Origin: Kitasatospora atroaurantiaca
GTDB taxonomy: Bacteria; Actinomycetota; Actinomycetes; Streptomycetales; Streptomycetaceae
Length of the DNA stretch: 64,000 nt
Direction: 5' to 3'
Assembly (NCBI RefSeq): GCF_007828955.1
Contig: NZ_VIVR01000001.1
Span: 5,890,001-5,954,000 of the forward strand
Shown: positions 62,222 through 64,000 of the stretch, in pieces
Position numbering within the stretch: position 1 is the stretch's first letter
How the letters are laid out: every line of letters begins with the position of its first letter
Program-made: the position numbers and the translations under genes
The notes under the pieces: model-generated
Database searches by the model: none
Told to the model about the DNA's origin: nothing
The model's input: only the letters and a program-made list of their open reading frames with translations

Positions 62222-63496
62222 ATGGCTGCTCATCGTGCCCGTCGATGGTCTCTCGGCGGACTCGTCCTTCTGCTCTCGGCCGCTCTGGCCACCGCGATTG
62301 TGGTGTCGGCGAGCGGCTCCGGTGTCTCGCGCGCCAGTGCCGCGGTCGGCGCGCAGACCTGGTCGGACGAGTTCGACGGCGCGGCCGGGTCCGGGCCGGA
62401 TCGCGGGAGGTGGACGCTGGAGACCGGCGGTTCCGGGTACGGCAACCACGAGTTGGAGTACTACACCGACAGCACCGCCAATGCCGCGCTGGACGGCCAG
62501 GGGCATCTGGTGGTCACCGCGCGAAAGAACACCGACCCGGGCCTGAACTGCTGGTACGGACCGTGCCGTTACACCTCGGCGCGGTTGAACACGGCCCGGT
62601 CCTTCACCCAGGCCTACGGCCACTTCGAGGCCCGGATCAAGATTCCGCGCGGTCAGGGCGTCTGGCCGGCGTTCTGGATGCTCGGCTCGGACATCGGCAG
62701 TGTGGGCTGGCCGAACAGCGGCGAGATCGACGTCATGGAGAACATCGGCAAGGAGCCGGGGACCATCCACGGCACGATCCACGGCCCCGGGTACTCCGGC
62801 GCCGGCGGCCTCGGCGCCGGATACACCCTGCCCGGCGGTGCGGCCTTCGCGGACGCCTTCCACGTCTTCGCCGTCGACTGGAGCCCGAACTCGATCGCCT
62901 GGTCCGTGGACGGTACGGCGTACGAGACCCGCACCCCGGCGGATGCGGGCGGCAACAAGTGGGTCTTCGACCACCCCTTCTTCCTCATCCTCAACCTGGC
63001 GGTCGGCGGCGACTGGCCCGGCACCCCGGACGGCTCCACCTCCTTCCCGCAGAGCATGACCGTGGACTACGTGCGCGCCTCGGCCTGGAACGACGCCCCC
63101 GGCCCGGGAACGGGCACGACCGGCGCGATCAAGGGGATCGGCGGGATGTGCGTGGATGTGGCCGGCGGCTCCAACGCCGACCGGACCCCGGTCCAGCTGC
63201 ACAACTGCACCGGCAACCCCGCCCAGCAGTGGACGCTCGGCGGTGACGGCACGGTGCGCGCGCTTGGCAAGTGCCTGGACGTTGCGGGCGGTTCGACCGC
63301 CGACGGGGCAGCGGTGCAGCTGTACACCTGCAACGGCACCAAGGCCCAGCAGTGGACGTACACAGCTGCCCACGACCTGACCAACACCGGTGCGAACAAG
63401 TGCCTGGACGCCACGGGCAACTCCTCCGCGGACGGCACCCGGCTGCAGACCTGGACCTGCAGCGGCGGCGCCAACCAGAAGTGGACCCTCGGCTGA
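62222..63496 (+). CDS. GH16 glucanase with ricin-type lectin domain, secreted
   Basis: 424 residues. Sec-type signal (RARRWSLGGLVLLLSAALAT). GH16 domain about 50-295 with catalytic GEIDVMENIG (ExDxxE) and WPAFWMLGSD, characteristic of beta-1,3-glucanases/laminarinases. A linker leads to a CBM13/ricin-B-type lectin (about 300-424) with three repeats (GGMCVDVAGGSN, GKCLDVAGGSTA, NKCLDATGNSSA, each with QxW-type QQWT). ATG 62222 is preceded by AAGGTG. The next gene is another glucanase. Confidence 0.93.
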   Translation: MAAHRARRWSLGGLVLLLSAALATAIVVSASGSGVSRASAAVGAQTWSDEFDGAAGSGPDRGRWTLETGGSGYGNHELEYYTDSTANAALDGQGHLVVTARKNTDPGLNCWYGPCRYTSARLNTARSFTQAYGHFEARIKIPRGQGVWPAFWMLGSDIGSVGWPNSGEIDVMENIGKEPGTIHGTIHGPGYSGAGGLGAGYTLPGGAAFADAFHVFAVDWSPNSIAWSVDGTAYETRTPADAGGNKWVFDHPFFLILNLAVGGDWPGTPDGSTSFPQSMTVDYVRASAWNDAPGPGTGTTGAIKGIGGMCVDVAGGSNADRTPVQLHNCTGNPAQQWTLGGDGTVRALGKCLDVAGGSTADGAAVQLYTCNGTKAQQWTYTAAHDLTNTGANKCLDATGNSSADGTRLQTWTCSGGANQKWTLG

Positions 63497-63575
63497 CCCG
63501 GCCCGATCTCCCGTGCCTGCGGCCCGCGCCCGCTCCCTGTGACCGCGACCCCTTTCGGAAGAAGGAGCACACCTC

Positions 63576-64000
63576 ATGACGCCGCGTCATCAGCGCCCCA
63601 TCACCCGCCGCAAGCTTCTCGCCGCCTCCGCGGGTGTGGCCTTCGCCGTGCCGGCGGCGGCCTGGTGGCTGCAGTCCAGTGCCAACGCCTCCACCTCGGC
63701 AACGCTCCCCCTGGACCTGGTCAACACCACCGGCAGCGACACCGTGTACGCCTATGTGCTGGGCCGCGATCCGGCGGCGGGCGGCAACTGGGCCTTCATC
63801 CAGGGCGACGGCTCCACCCTGTACCACCCGCCGTCCCCCGCGAACGACCAGACCCCGCTGGGCGTGGACTGCGCCATCGCCCTCAACGCCTCCGGCGCGG
63901 GTGCCCGTACGGTCACCATGCCGCATCTGGACAGCGGCCGGATCTACTTCTCGGTCGGTGCCAAGCTCACCTTCCTGATCAACCGCGGCGGCGGCCTGGC
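63576..64000 (+). CDS. GH64 beta-1,3-glucanase, TAT-exported, cut by window end
   Basis: The first 141 residues only. ITRRKLLAASAGVAFAVPAA is a twin-arginine signal; LPLDLVNTTGSDTVYAYVLG and DSGRIYFSVGAKLTFLIN match the N-terminus of GH64 (thaumatin-like fold) endo-1,3-beta-glucanases. ATG 63576 with GAAGGAG upstream, 79 nt after the GH16 stop, so the two glucanases may be co-expressed. Confidence 0.85.
   Translation, partial: MTPRHQRPITRRKLLAASAGVAFAVPAAAWWLQSSANASTSATLPLDLVNTTGSDTVYAYVLGRDPAAGGNWAFIQGDGSTLYHPPSPANDQTPLGVDCAIALNASGAGARTVTMPHLDSGRIYFSVGAKLTFLINRGGGL

Overview
The window is high-GC DNA with strong third-position GC bias, frequent GTG starts and many 4-nt ATGA/GTGA gene overlaps. 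With SARP-type regulators, RHS toxins led by type VII-like carrier proteins, TAT-exported hydrolases and tyrosine integrases, this points to a Streptomyces/Kitasatospora-type actinomycete. No ribosomal RNA, complete tRNA or CRISPR array was seen. Much of positions 1-44,100 looks like accessory DNA, with many truncated and frameshifted genes; the rest is more ordinary metabolic DNA.

Region 1 (1-10,474, minus strand). After a frameshifted transposase at the edge comes a five-gene operon: Trypco1-type small protein, trypsin-like protease with an effector-associated domain, VMAP, MoxR ATPase, and a 1,922-residue fusion of SAV_2336/vWA-like, degenerate STAND NTPase, beta-propeller, Ser/Thr kinase and two SARP (wHTH+BTAD) modules. 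Four genes overlap by 4 nt and the last follows after 11 nt. This is a vWA-MoxR-VMAP conflict/signalling system whose vWA component also carries kinase and transcription-activator modules.

Region 2 (10,600-13,500). Debris: a frameshifted LanC-like gene, a decayed tyrosine recombinase, a transposase remnant, and a DUF2786 gene cut by that remnant.

Region 3 (13,760-29,700). An identical 43-bp segment, the 3' half of a tRNA-Pro(GGG) from the anticodon loop to the 3' end, occurs three times in the same direction (about 13,996, 20,869 and 28,352). Each copy is followed by a hairpin terminator. This looks like a tandem array of elements integrated at one tRNA site. Segment 1 carries a CHAT-TPR protease gene divergent from an EACC1-caspase pair. 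Segment 2 carries an integrase and a carrier/YD-repeat toxin/SUKH-3 immunity cassette. A second integrase with a scrambled internal frame follows copy 3.

Region 4 (29,685-39,400). A second, paralogous carrier/YD-repeat toxin pair with a different C-terminal deaminase-like domain, followed by a beta-propeller protein, a PQQ-type propeller and a HEAT-repeat protein as candidate immunity proteins. The two cassettes share the same promoter-like element.

Region 5 (40,000-47,000). Small metabolic and regulatory genes: cupin, membrane protein, GlxA-type regulator, metallo-beta-lactamase fold enzyme, LysR/SDR divergent pair and tautomerase. Among them are an integrase fragment abutting a galactosylceramidase (GH59) fragment, an IS3 remnant and a broken SDR.

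Region 6 (47,400-51,700). Two polyprenyl diphosphate synthases facing a coupled PAP2 phosphatase and WS/DGAT-like acyltransferase, possibly a pathway to a prenol or prenyl ester.

Region 7 (52,000-64,000). A two-gene molybdenum hydroxylase, a KamA-type radical SAM enzyme coupled to a PLD-like protein, a FhuF-like 2Fe-2S protein, and three exported hydrolases: phospholipase C, GH16 with ricin-type lectin, and GH64 (cut by the window end).
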